Of a stretch of 10,133 nucleotides of DNA, positions 1 through 6,303 are shown piece after piece. The position numbers and the translations under genes were made by a program. Under the pieces are notes generated by a model. It saw only the letters and a program-made list of their open reading frames with translations, did not search any database and had not been told where the DNA came from. The DNA comes from Pseudomonadota bacterium (GTDB lineage Bacteria; Pseudomonadota; Alphaproteobacteria; Rhizobiales; Rhizobiaceae): assembly GCA_023428515.1 (NCBI GenBank), contig JAEYXI010000149.1:1-10133 (forward strand), given 5' to 3'. Each line of letters opens with the position of its first letter. Position 1 is the stretch's first letter.

Positions 1-414
1 TCGGGCGCCTTCATCGCCGTGCAGGCGCCGATCAACTCGCATCTCGCGCGCGGCCTCGGACTTCCCGTCGCGGCCGCGGCCTTGTCCTTCCTGTCGGGCG
101 CGATCGTGCTCGGCAGCGCCACGGTGCTGGTGACGCGCACCCAAGGTATCTCGCTCGACTGGAAGGGGCCGGCGCCTTGGCTCTTCGTCGCCGGCGGCCT
201 TCTCGGCGGCGCCTACGTCACCATCTCGACGATCCTCATCCCGCGCATCGGCGCGGCCGCGCTGATGGCTTTTCTCGTCGCCGGTCAACTGGTCGCCGGC
301 ATGCTGCTCGACCGCATCGGCTTCCTGGGGATGGCTGTCAGGGAAATCTCGCTCGGCCGCGTGGCCGGCGCCGTCCTGCTCATGGCGGGAGCGCTGCTCG
401 TCCGGCTCACCTGA
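1..414 (+). CDS. YdcZ/DUF606-type DMT family transporter, 5' end cut by window
   Basis: This is an inner-membrane protein of the small drug/metabolite transporter type (DUF606, YdcZ-like). The substrate cannot be told from sequence. The reading frame is open from base 1, and 137 residues are visible before TGA at 412-414. Family members are about 140-150 residues, so probably only a handful of N-terminal residues are missing; the GTG at 19 is internal. Five hydrophobic segments are visible: roughly window residues 1-20 with the family-like QAPINSHL stretch, 26-50, 57-80, 89-105 and 117-136. The stop overlaps the queA start in the arrangement TGATG, so the two are probably co-transcribed and translationally coupled. 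There is no obvious functional link to tRNA modification. Family assignment is from recognised sequence style. Confidence 0.8.
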   Translation, partial: SGAFIAVQAPINSHLARGLGLPVAAAALSFLSGAIVLGSATVLVTRTQGISLDWKGPAPWLFVAGGLLGGAYVTISTILIPRIGAAALMAFLVAGQLVAGMLLDRIGFLGMAVREISLGRVAGAVLLMAGALLVRLT

Positions 415-1490
415 TGCGCGTCGACCTCTTCGATTTCGACCTTCCCGACGATCGCATCGCGCTGCGTCCGGCCAGCCCGCGCGACACGGCGAAGCTGCTG
501 GTCGTACCGACGCAAGGCGTGCTTCAAGATCGTATCGTGCGCGACCTGCCGTCGCTGTTCGATGAGGGCGACCTGCTCGTCTTCAACGACACCAAGGTCA
601 TTCCGGCGCAGCTTTCGGGCATCCGCCGTCGCGGCGATGCCTCCGCGCAGGTCGATGCGACGCTCCACATGCGCGTGGCGCCGGAGCAATGGCTGGCCTT
701 CGTGCGGCCGGGCAAGCGCGTTGCCGTCGGCGACCGCATCCATTTCGGCCACGACCAGAATTCCTGCTTCCTCGGCCAACTCGACGCCACCGTGATCGAG
801 AAGCATGAGGGCGGCGAGGTGCTGCTAGGCTTCGACCTCTCCGGCCCGTTCCTCGACGAGGCTTTGCATGCGGTCGGGCATGTGCCGCTGCCGCCCTACA
901 TCGCCTCAAAGCGCCCCGACGACGAGCGCGACCTTACCGACTACCAGACGATCTACGCCCGCGAGGAGGGCGCCGTCGCCGCTCCGACGGCCGGGCTGCA
1001 CTTCACCCCTGACCTGTTCGCGGCTCTCGATGCGCGCGGCGTCGAGCGCCGTTTCGTGACCTTGCATGTTGGGGCAGGAACATTTCTTCCGGTGAAGGCC
1101 GACGACACGGCGAACCACAAGATGCATTCGGAAACCGGCCACGTTTCACAGGCGACCGCCGCGGCGATCAACGCTGCCAGGGCGCGCGGCAATCGCGTCG
1201 TCTCGGTCGGCACCACGTCGCTAAGGCTGCTCGAGAGCGCTGCAATCGAGAGCGGACGGCTGTCCGAGTGGTCCGGCGCCACCGATATCTTCATCACGCC
1301 AGGCTACCGCTTCCGCATCGTCGACGCGCTGATGACGAATTTCCACCTGCCGCGTTCGACGCTCTTCATGCTGGTCTCGGCCTTCTCCGGACTGGAACGC
1401 ATGCGCGCCGCCTATTCCCACGCCATCGAAAAGCACTACAGATTCTACTCCTACGGCGACGCAAGCCTGCTTTTCCGTACGGAGGAATGA
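414..1490 (+). CDS. queA: S-adenosylmethionine:tRNA ribosyltransferase-isomerase (QueA)
   Basis: QueA moves and isomerises the ribosyl part of S-adenosylmethionine onto 7-aminomethyl-7-deazaguanine in tRNA, giving epoxyqueuosine, in the cytoplasm. The 358-residue product matches the usual length (E. coli about 356). Family motifs are clear: [10 protein letters not shown] near residues 58-67, [15 protein letters not shown] at 184-198, [12 protein letters not shown] at 217-228, then [28 protein letters not shown] and the C-terminal [10 protein letters not shown]. The ATG at 414 overlaps the stop of the upstream transporter gene (TGATG). The frame stays open further upstream, but the protein similarity begins at [11 protein letters not shown], so this start is preferred. 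No strong ribosome site is seen, which fits translational coupling. The last codons recur in diverged form at 1778-1837. Confidence 0.96.
   Translation: MRVDLFDFDLPDDRIALRPASPRDTAKLLVVPTQGVLQDRIVRDLPSLFDEGDLLVFNDTKVIPAQLSGIRRRGDASAQVDATLHMRVAPEQWLAFVRPGKRVAVGDRIHFGHDQNSCFLGQLDATVIEKHEGGEVLLGFDLSGPFLDEALHAVGHVPLPPYIASKRPDDERDLTDYQTIYAREEGAVAAPTAGLHFTPDLFAALDARGVERRFVTLHVGAGTFLPVKADDTANHKMHSETGHVSQATAAAINAARARGNRVVSVGTTSLRLLESAAIESGRLSEWSGATDIFITPGYRFRIVDALMTNFHLPRSTLFMLVSAFSGLERMRAAYSHAIEKHYRFYSYGDASLLFRTEE
1481..1486 (+). promoter_or_regulatory. Ribosome binding site GGAGGA for the small gene
   Basis: GGAGGA lies inside the last codons of queA and ends six bases before the ATG at 1493. It decides between two in-frame starts: the ATG at 1487 directly abuts it and is too close, while 1493 has ideal spacing. 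Confidence 0.75.
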
Positions 1491-1492
1491 CC

Positions 1493-1762
1493 ATGGACGA
1501 AGATATCGCCACCATGAGCCGCGATGGACTGGTCGCGGAAGTGAAGAAATTGCGCGACGGCATCCGCAAGCATCGGGACTCCACGGGCCACGATCTCTGC
1601 TGGCACCATCCCGACCTCTGGGAGCTGCTGCCGGAGCGGACAGAGCCCGAGATCGCCGTGCCGCCCTGGCCGAAAATCATGCGCGGCTGCATCCGCTACC
1701 GCCAATCACTCGACGTTCAGGCGCCGGACGCACCGGTCCACGACAAGGAGTTCAATGGGTAG
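1493..1762 (+). CDS. Conserved small protein of unknown function, WHHPDLWELLPE motif
   Basis: This gene encodes an 89-residue soluble protein with no signal peptide or membrane segment. I do not know its function. The N-terminal part (about 8-30) is charged and probably helical. It is followed by a distinctive GHDLCWHHPDLWELLPE block at 32-48, a PPWP turn at 57-60 and a RGCIRYRQSLD block at 64-74. I recall similar small proteins in many proteobacteria, all uncharacterised, so this is a real gene rather than a chance frame. One Cys and two adjacent His in the first block could bind a metal, but this is only a guess. The start at 1493 is set by GGAGGA six bases upstream; an ATG at 1487 would overlap the queA stop as ATGA. 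It is placed directly behind queA and followed by a queA-like remnant, which suggests it arrived by recombination at the queA end. Confidence 0.75.
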   Translation: MDEDIATMSRDGLVAEVKKLRDGIRKHRDSTGHDLCWHHPDLWELLPERTEPEIAVPPWPKIMRGCIRYRQSLDVQAPDAPVHDKEFNG

Positions 1763-1777
1763 CGGGCTTCTTCGCTT

Positions 1778-1837
1778 CTCTCCAAGTTTTATTCTTACGG
1801 CGACGCGAGCCTGCTGCTCAGGACTCAGAACCAGTAG
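1778..1837 (+). repeat. Diverged duplicate of the queA 3' end (gene remnant)
   Basis: Read from 1787, the sequence encodes [16 protein letters not shown] and then TAG. The true queA end, at 1443-1490, encodes [15 protein letters not shown] and then TGA. Over 1787-1816 against 1443-1472, 25 of 30 bases agree, and all five differences are synonymous third-position changes. Weaker similarity reaches back to about 1778. The pattern is that of a homologous coding end from a related but different queA, not chance. No start or other part of a second queA is present, so it is a remnant. Its last codons overlap the 3' end of the opposite-strand GFA gene. Confidence 0.8.
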
Positions 1838-2235
1838 TCGGAGACTTTTCGGCCGTCGCGCGGCAGGTCCTCGAACGTGTCGAACCCGTCGAAATGGTCG
1901 ATCGGTATGTCCGCCACCGCTTCCGGCTCGGCGAGCCGGACATTCACGGCGATGCGTCGCCGCCCATCCTTGGCGCGTTGATTGCCTGTCCAGGATACGA
2001 CACAGCCGCATTCCGGGCAGAAGTTGAAGTCGAGATGCCGGTCGTTGCGCCAATAGGCCTTGGTCGGTCCGGAAACGGTGATCTCATGGCCTTCATAGCC
2101 GTAGATCCAGAGTGCGCCGTAGCGGCGGCAAACCGTGCAACTGCAGGCCGTCGCTCCATCCGGCTCGCCGCGGAAACGCCAGCGTACCCTGCCGCAATGG
2201 CACGACCCCTCGATGAACCGGCCTGCCGTTTCCAT
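1825..2235 (-). CDS. GFA-family zinc-binding protein (CENP-V/GFA fold)
   Basis: The 136-residue protein has the complete cysteine pattern of the GFA (glutathione-dependent formaldehyde-activating-like) family. CHCG is at 12-15, CSCTVC at 31-36 and CPECG at 73-77. Together these cysteines form the zinc-binding sites of the fold. The activity of most members is unknown, and a formaldehyde role should not be assumed from the name. The ATG at 2235 fits the start of the conserved domain a few residues later; no strong ribosome site precedes it. It is read opposite to queA and tgt, diverges from tgt across an 80-base gap, and interrupts what would otherwise be a same-strand queuosine gene pair. Its last codons lie over the queA-end remnant on the other strand, so its tail is next to a recombination scar. 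Confidence 0.9.
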   Translation of the reverse strand: METAGRFIEGSCHCGRVRWRFRGEPDGATACSCTVCRRYGALWIYGYEGHEITVSGPTKAYWRNDRHLDFNFCPECGCVVSWTGNQRAKDGRRRIAVNVRLAEPEAVADIPIDHFDGFDTFEDLPRDGRKVSDYWF

Positions 2236-2254
2236 GCGCCAACGTTACCGGCGA

Positions 2255-2268
2255 GCCGCACCTGCGGC
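2255..2268. promoter_or_regulatory. Short inverted repeat between divergent GFA gene and tgt
   Basis: GCCGCA, two bases, then TGCGGC forms a perfect 6-bp inverted repeat in the 80-base divergent gap. It is placed 20 bases from the GFA start and 47 from the tgt start. It could be an operator serving either gene, but such short GC-rich palindromes are common by chance at this base composition. No clear -35/-10 pair was found in the gap, although tgt needs a promoter here because its upstream neighbour runs the other way. Confidence 0.2.
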
Positions 2269-2315
2269 AAGGTTGCCAGATTGTCTTGAAGGCGGGCTCC
2301 GGCTAATGGCAGCGC

Positions 2316-3446
2316 ATGACTAATGAGTTCAAGTTCTCCGTAATCGCCACCGACGGTAATGCTCGCCGTGGCGAAGTCTCGATGCCGCGCGGACAAGTAC
2401 GCACGCCGGCCTTCATGCCGGTCGGCACCGCCGGCACCGTCAAGGCCATGTATCTCGACCAGGTCCGCGATCTCGGCTCCGACATCATCCTTGGCAACAC
2501 CTACCATCTGATGCTCAGGCCCGGCGCGGAGCGTGTCGCAAGGCTCGGCGGGCTGCACGAATTCGCGCGCTGGCCGTACCCGATCCTGACCGACAGCGGC
2601 GGCTTCCAGGTCATGTCGCTGTCGCAGCTTCGCAAGCTCACCGAGAGTGGCGTCACCTTCCGCTCGCATATCGACGGCGCGCCCTACGAGATGACGCCTG
2701 AGCGTTCGATCGAGATCCAGGGCCTGCTCGACTCCGACATCCAGATGCAGCTCGACGAATGCGTCGCGCTGCCGGCCAAGCCCAAGGAGATCGAACGTGC
2801 CATGGAGCTGTCGCTGCGCTGGGCAGAGCGCTGCAAGACGGCCTTCGGCGACCAGCCGGGCAAGGCGATGTTCGGCATCGTGCAGGGCGGCGACATTGCG
2901 GCGCTGCGCATCCGTTCCGCGCAGGCGCTGAAGGCCATGGACCTCAAGGGTTATTCGATCGGCGGGCTGGCGGTGGGCGAGCCACAGAACGTGATGCTCG
3001 ATATGCTGGACGTCACCTGTCCCGAACTGCCGGCGGAAAAGCCGCGCTACCTGATGGGGGTCGGCACGCCCGACGACATACTGAAATCGGTGGCGCGCGG
3101 CGTCGACATGTTCGACTGCGTGATGCCGACCAGGGCAGGGCGCCACGGCCTCGCCTATACGCGGCGCGGGAAGATCAACCTGAAGAACGCACGCCACGCC
3201 GACGATCCGCGTCCGCTCGACGAGGAGAGCGACTGCCCCGCCGCGCGCGACTATTCCCGCGCGTATCTCCACCATCTGGTGAAGGCCGGCGAGGCGCTCG
3301 GCGCCATGCTGCTCACCTGGAACAATCTCTCCTACTACCAGCGCCTGATGCACGACATCCGCGACGCGATTGAGGCAAAGAAATTCGCCGGCCGCGCTGC
3401 CGAGATCACCGAGGGATGGGCGAGGGGCGACCTGCCGCCTCTATAG
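2316..3446 (+). CDS. tgt: tRNA-guanine transglycosylase (Tgt), zinc site degraded
   Basis: Tgt swaps guanine 34 of tRNAs with GUN anticodons for the queuosine precursor preQ1, the step just before QueA. The 376-residue length fits the family (E. coli 375). [10 protein letters not shown] contains the general acid/base Asp93, [11 protein letters not shown] is at 60-70, and [13 protein letters not shown] at 266-278 holds the catalytic nucleophile Asp267 (E. coli Asp264). The zinc site is unusual. The E. coli ligands Cys302, Cys304, Cys307 and His333 align with Ser305, Cys307, Ala310 and Asn336 here, so only one ligand remains, although the surrounding [11 protein letters not shown] is intact. 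The enzyme is probably still active, since the catalytic residues are all present. The ATG at 2316 gives the family N-terminus. The gene ends two bases from the converging DUF4864 gene. Confidence 0.96.
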   Translation: MTNEFKFSVIATDGNARRGEVSMPRGQVRTPAFMPVGTAGTVKAMYLDQVRDLGSDIILGNTYHLMLRPGAERVARLGGLHEFARWPYPILTDSGGFQVMSLSQLRKLTESGVTFRSHIDGAPYEMTPERSIEIQGLLDSDIQMQLDECVALPAKPKEIERAMELSLRWAERCKTAFGDQPGKAMFGIVQGGDIAALRIRSAQALKAMDLKGYSIGGLAVGEPQNVMLDMLDVTCPELPAEKPRYLMGVGTPDDILKSVARGVDMFDCVMPTRAGRHGLAYTRRGKINLKNARHADDPRPLDEESDCPAARDYSRAYLHHLVKAGEALGAMLLTWNNLSYYQRLMHDIRDAIEAKKFAGRAAEITEGWARGDLPPL

Positions 3447-3448
3447 GC

Positions 3449-3868
3449 TCAGGTGCTCAGCGCGTTCGACGCTTTCAAACTGACGCCGGTGATGCGGTAG
3501 ACGCCGTCTGGCTGCCGCTCCAGCGTATAGAGGGCCTCGTATTCCTTACCGTCCGGTCCGGTGATCATCACCTGCTGGACGACCGAGTTCGGGCCCATCT
3601 CCTGCACCTTCCCGAAGGTGAAATTACGGGGTTGGCGCACCGGCTGGTAGCCGCTCTCGACCATGTTCATGAAGGTCTCGACGGTCGGGAAGATGCGCTT
3701 GATGCTCGGCGCAGCGAAGGAATAGGCGAGTTCGCCGTCGCCGGCTTGGAAGGCCTTCAGCTGCCCCTCGATCGTGCTCTGCGCGGCCTTGACCTCCGCG
3801 TCCCCGGCAAATGCCGCTGTTGGCAGGACTATCGTAGCTGCAAGCAGGAATGCCCGAAGCAGGCGCAT
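3449..3868 (-). CDS. Secreted DUF4864 domain protein
   Basis: The 139-residue protein has a clear N-terminal signal peptide: MRLLR, a hydrophobic stretch to about residue 17, then TAAFA as a likely cleavage site after residue 21. The mature part resembles DUF4864: QLKAFQAGDGELAYSFAAPSI, a PTVETFMNMV segment, the YQPV motif and a DGVYRI segment near the C-terminus. Members look like small periplasmic alpha+beta (NTF2-like) proteins; their function is unknown. I chose the ATG at 3868 rather than the in-frame ATG at 3892. It gives a normal signal peptide and has GGGAG six bases upstream, whereas the longer form would add eight charged residues and would begin inside an inverted repeat. The gene converges with tgt with only two bases between stops and diverges from the dsbA-like gene. 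Confidence 0.85.
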   Translation of the reverse strand: MRLLRAFLLAATIVLPTAAFAGDAEVKAAQSTIEGQLKAFQAGDGELAYSFAAPSIKRIFPTVETFMNMVESGYQPVRQPRNFTFGKVQEMGPNSVVQQVMITGPDGKEYEALYTLERQPDGVYRITGVSLKASNALST

Positions 3869-3874
3869 GCTCGT

Positions 3875-3879
3875 CTCCC
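3875..3879 (-). promoter_or_regulatory. Ribosome binding site GGGAG for the DUF4864 gene
   Basis: Reading the minus strand, GGGAG stands six bases before the ATG at 3868. It supports that start over the upstream in-frame ATG at 3892. Confidence 0.65.
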
Positions 3880-3883
3880 GTCT

Positions 3884-3903
3884 CGGCGGCATGATTGCCG
3901 CCG
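3884..3903. promoter_or_regulatory. Perfect 8-bp inverted repeat in the DUF4864 leader
   Basis: CGGCGGCA, TGAT, TGCCGCCG makes a perfect 8-bp stem with a 4-base loop. It lies just upstream of the ribosome site of the minus-strand DUF4864 gene and just downstream of TATGAT-like -10 candidates. It is either an operator at the start of transcription or a stable hairpin in the 5' leader of the mRNA. The sequence alone cannot decide which. Confidence 0.5.
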
Positions 3904-3904
3904 C

Positions 3905-3915
3905 ATCATATCATA
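3905..3915 (-). promoter_or_regulatory. Possible -10 element (overlapping TATGAT pair) for the DUF4864 gene
   Basis: The minus strand reads TATGATATGAT here, two overlapping TATGAT matches close to the TATAAT consensus. Transcription from it would begin about 30 bases before the ATG at 3868. No good -35 box was found at the usual distance, so the call is tentative. Confidence 0.3.
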
Positions 3916-3971
3916 CGCTGGAAGAGGCCTCATGGTTTCAGGAGGCGACGGCTGCTTGAGGTCCGCCACGT

Positions 3972-3986
3972 TTAAGCCGGCCTTAA
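3972..3986. promoter_or_regulatory. TTAAG-CCGGC-CTTAA inverted repeat upstream of dsbA-like gene
   Basis: Two 5-bp arms, TTAAG and CTTAA, flank a 5-base centre, 50 bases before the ATG at 4037. It is AT-rich within a GC-rich region and sits in the divergent gap, so it may be an operator or part of a promoter for the dsbA-like gene. There is no matching consensus that I can name. Confidence 0.25.
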
Positions 3987-4036
3987 GGCGTATGTCGCAC
4001 CATGGCTGCGGGTGGGACAGATCGCGGGACGGACGC

Positions 4037-4672
4037 ATGACCGCAACAGCAATCAACCGCCGCCTGCTCGTCGCCGGCGCGACAGGCTTCCTCGCTTCGG
4101 CTGCCTTGCCGCGCCTGGCCGCCGCGCTCCCGTCGGTCGATGACGTCGCGCATGATCCGTCGATCCCGGCACTCGCCAATCCGCAAGGCGACGTGACGCT
4201 CGTCGAATTCGTCGACTACCAATGCCCCTATTGCAAGCTCTGCTATCTCGAGATCATGAAACTCGTTGCGGAAGATTCCGGCATCAGGCTCGTGATGAAG
4301 GATTGGCCGGTCTTCGGCCCGGCCTCCGTGTTCAGCGCCCGCGCGCTCCTCGCTTCGATCGATGATCCCAATTACGCCAAAGCGGTCGACGCCTTGATGC
4401 GCAATGAACGCAAGCTGACCGAGAGGCGCGCCAGGGGACTGCTGGAAGAAGCCGGTATCGGCATGGCGATGCTCGACGAACGCATCGCGGGGCGAAAGCC
4501 CGCCATCGACCAGTTGCTCGCCCGCAATGCCGCACAGGCTTCGGAATTCAAGCTGACTGGCACGCCCGCGCTGCTGGTCGGCGGCGTGCTCTATCGCCAC
4601 GGATTGCCTCTGGCGGACCTGAAAAATGCCGTCGCCGCGGTGCGAGCGGCGCCCGACATTTCCGGCACGTGA
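4037..4672 (+). CDS. DsbA family thiol-disulfide oxidoreductase with Tat-like signal
   Basis: The 211-residue protein has a thioredoxin fold of the DsbA type and probably forms or rearranges disulfide bonds in periplasmic proteins. The active site is CPYC at 63-66, in the context VDYQCPYCKLCY. The cis-proline loop TGTPALLVGG is at 175-184, with Pro177 as the cis-proline. An N-terminal export signal is present: NRRLLVAG with twin arginines at 8-9, a hydrophobic stretch and an alanine-rich end near 32. This looks like a Tat signal, although the -1 residue is Asn rather than Ser/Thr. A third cysteine, Cys69, follows the active site closely. The ATG at 4037 is chosen because it yields the signal peptide and has GGGACGGA just upstream; the frame is open further up. 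The gene stands alone, divergent from the DUF4864 gene, followed by a stem-loop. Confidence 0.88.
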   Translation: MTATAINRRLLVAGATGFLASAALPRLAAALPSVDDVAHDPSIPALANPQGDVTLVEFVDYQCPYCKLCYLEIMKLVAEDSGIRLVMKDWPVFGPASVFSARALLASIDDPNYAKAVDALMRNERKLTERRARGLLEEAGIGMAMLDERIAGRKPAIDQLLARNAAQASEFKLTGTPALLVGGVLYRHGLPLADLKNAVAAVRAAPDISGT

Positions 4673-4701
4673 TTCACATTTCAGCCAATCGCGGTCCGTC
4701 A

Positions 4702-4729
4702 CCCGACAGCGCCGTGCCGTGCTGTTGGG
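4702..4729 (+). terminator. Stem-loop downstream of the dsbA-like gene
   Basis: CCCGACAGC at 4702-4710 can pair with GCTGTTGGG at 4721-4729 along nine bases, with a single G-U wobble in RNA and a 10-base loop. It begins 30 bases after the stop at 4672. No run of T follows directly (the nearest T6 is at 4775-4780), so it is an imperfect intrinsic terminator or an mRNA-stabilising hairpin. The rest of the stretch 4730-4871 must hold the promoter of the ATP-grasp operon, but I see no convincing -35/-10 pair in it. Confidence 0.4.
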
Positions 4730-4857
4730 CATGAGCCGATCAAGGTCGGCGTCATCTGCCTCTATTTTTTGCAACTTCCACCCTATGACCAACCGCTAGG
4801 CTGAATCGGGCGATTGCGCTTGCTTTTCGGCCCTGACGCGATTTCAAATGGCGTCAC

Positions 4858-4864
4858 AGGGGAG
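4858..4864 (+). promoter_or_regulatory. Ribosome binding site AGGGGAG pointing to a TTG start
   Basis: AGGGGAG ends seven bases before the in-frame TTG at 4872. It lies downstream of the competing ATG at 4848, so it can only serve the TTG or a later start. Confidence 0.6.
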
Positions 4865-4871
4865 TACGCGC

Positions 4872-6284
4872 TTGGTAGCGTTCGATGAAATGCAGCCGGA
4901 GCAATCCGGTCTCCGACATTCTTACGCGGCTTACGACCGCTGGCTGAAACAGCAGGATCCCGCCAGGCTGACCGAAAAGATGCGCGACGCCGAGCGCGTT
5001 TTCCGCAAGACGGGCATCACCTTTGCCGTCTACGGCGAGGCCGAAGCCGCCGAGCGGCTGATCCCCTTCGACATCGTGCCGCGCATCCTTTCCGGGTCCG
5101 AATGGCGCCGGTTGACCCAGGGCATCGAGCAGCGCGTCCAGGCGCTCAACGCGTTCCTTGACGACATCTACCATCGGCAGGAGATCCTTCGCGCCGGCCG
5201 TGTGCCTAAAAAACTCATCGCCGAGAACGATGCTTTCCTGCCCGAGATGATCGGGGTACGCCCGCCGGCTGGCGTCTACACCCACATCATCGGCGTCGAC
5301 ATTGTACGCACCGGCGAGAACGAGTTCTTCGTGCTCGAGGACAATGCGCGCACGCCGTCGGGCGTCTCCTACATGCTGGAGAACCGCGAAACGATGATGC
5401 AGCTCTTCCCGGAGCTGTTCCAGCGGATCAGGGTTCGCCCGGTCGAGAACTACCCGCAGCTTTTGCGTCAGTCGCTTGCAGCCGTCCGCCCCGAGAATCT
5501 GCGCAAGACGCCCACCATCGCGGTGCTGACGCCCGGCAGCTACAACTCGGCCTATTTCGAGCACGCCTTCCTCGCCGACCAGATGGGTGTCGAACTGGTC
5601 GAGGGCCATGATCTGCGCGTTGTGGACGGCCATGTCGCGATGCGTACCACCGAGGGCTACAAGCAGATCGACGTGCTCTACCGCCGCGTCGACGACGCCT
5701 TCCTCGACCCGTTGACCTTCAATCCGGACTCCGCCCTCGGCGTTCCCGGCATCATGGACGTCTACCGGGCCGGCAACATCACCATCGCCAACGCGCCCGG
5801 CACCGGCATCTCCGACGACAAGGCGATCTATTCCTACATGCCGGAGATCATCGAATTCTACACCGGCCGCAAGGCGATCCTCGAGAACAGCCGCACCTGG
5901 CGATGCTCCGAACCGGACAGCCTGAAATATGTGCAGGAGAATCTGAAAGACCTTGTCGTCAAGGAGGTCCACGGTTCAGGCGGCTACGGCATGCTGGTCG
6001 GGCCGACCGCAACCAAGGCAGAACGCGAGGCCTTCTCGAAGAAACTCGCCGCCAACCCCGGCAACTACATCGCGCAGCCGACACTCTCCCTCTCGACCTG
6101 CCCGGTCTTGACGGAAGCAGGACTCGCCCCCAGGCACGTCGATCTCAGGCCCTTCGTGCTGGTGTCCGACCGCATCCAGATCGTGCCCGGCGGTCTCACG
6201 CGCGTCGCATTGAAAGAAGGATCATTGGTAGTGAATTCGTCCCAAGGAGGAGGGACAAAAGACACCTGGGTTTTGGATGACTGA
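4872..6284 (+). CDS. Circularly permuted ATP-grasp type 2 protein (DUF404/DUF407)
   Basis: ATP-grasp enzymes join a carboxylate to an amine or thiol using ATP. In this circularly permuted group the substrate is not established; peptide or amide synthesis has been proposed. The protein is cytoplasmic, about 470 residues. Visible blocks include ITFAVYGE, LEDNARTPSGVSYMLENR at about 155-172, NAPGTGISDDKAIYSYMPEII, VVKEVHGSGGYGM with Lys364 and a glycine loop at 368-373, and a C-terminal HVDLRPFVLV ... GGLTRVALKEGSLVVNSSQGGGTKDTW. I prefer the TTG at 4872 as start: AGGGGAG (4858-4864) stands seven bases before it. The in-frame ATG at 4848 has no ribosome site and would add eight residues; ATG at 4890 is also possible. 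It is followed after 19 bases by the alpha-E gene, its regular partner, and starts the four-gene cluster. Confidence 0.93.
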   Translation: MVAFDEMQPEQSGLRHSYAAYDRWLKQQDPARLTEKMRDAERVFRKTGITFAVYGEAEAAERLIPFDIVPRILSGSEWRRLTQGIEQRVQALNAFLDDIYHRQEILRAGRVPKKLIAENDAFLPEMIGVRPPAGVYTHIIGVDIVRTGENEFFVLEDNARTPSGVSYMLENRETMMQLFPELFQRIRVRPVENYPQLLRQSLAAVRPENLRKTPTIAVLTPGSYNSAYFEHAFLADQMGVELVEGHDLRVVDGHVAMRTTEGYKQIDVLYRRVDDAFLDPLTFNPDSALGVPGIMDVYRAGNITIANAPGTGISDDKAIYSYMPEIIEFYTGRKAILENSRTWRCSEPDSLKYVQENLKDLVVKEVHGSGGYGMLVGPTATKAEREAFSKKLAANPGNYIAQPTLSLSTCPVLTEAGLAPRHVDLRPFVLVSDRIQIVPGGLTRVALKEGSLVVNSSQGGGTKDTWVLDD

Positions 6285-6303
6285 GGGATAATAGCGAGTT
6301 CGA

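Noticed and set aside
177..413. Upstream extension of the queA frame
   Set aside because: The extension would overlap the transporter gene in another frame, encodes Arg/His-rich sequence and is not part of QueA, which begins at 414.
1944..3353. Long open frame on the minus strand (469 codons) over tgt and part of the GFA gene
   Set aside because: It lies opposite the well-supported tgt, has low-complexity Arg/Ala/Gly-rich content and no family resemblance. High-GC coding DNA often leaves such antisense frames open.
4735..4780. Intrinsic terminator from GCCGA/TCGGC followed by T6
   Set aside because: The stem is only five pairs and the T run begins 24 bases after it, too far to act as a terminator.
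4779..4807. Sigma-70-type promoter starting at TTGCAA before the ATP-grasp gene
   Set aside because: With normal spacing the -10 position reads TGAATC, too weak a match to call.
4854..5972. 372-codon open frame on the minus strand opposite the ATP-grasp gene
   Set aside because: It is a mirror of conserved coding sequence on the plus strand, with no recognisable domain and no credible ribosome site.
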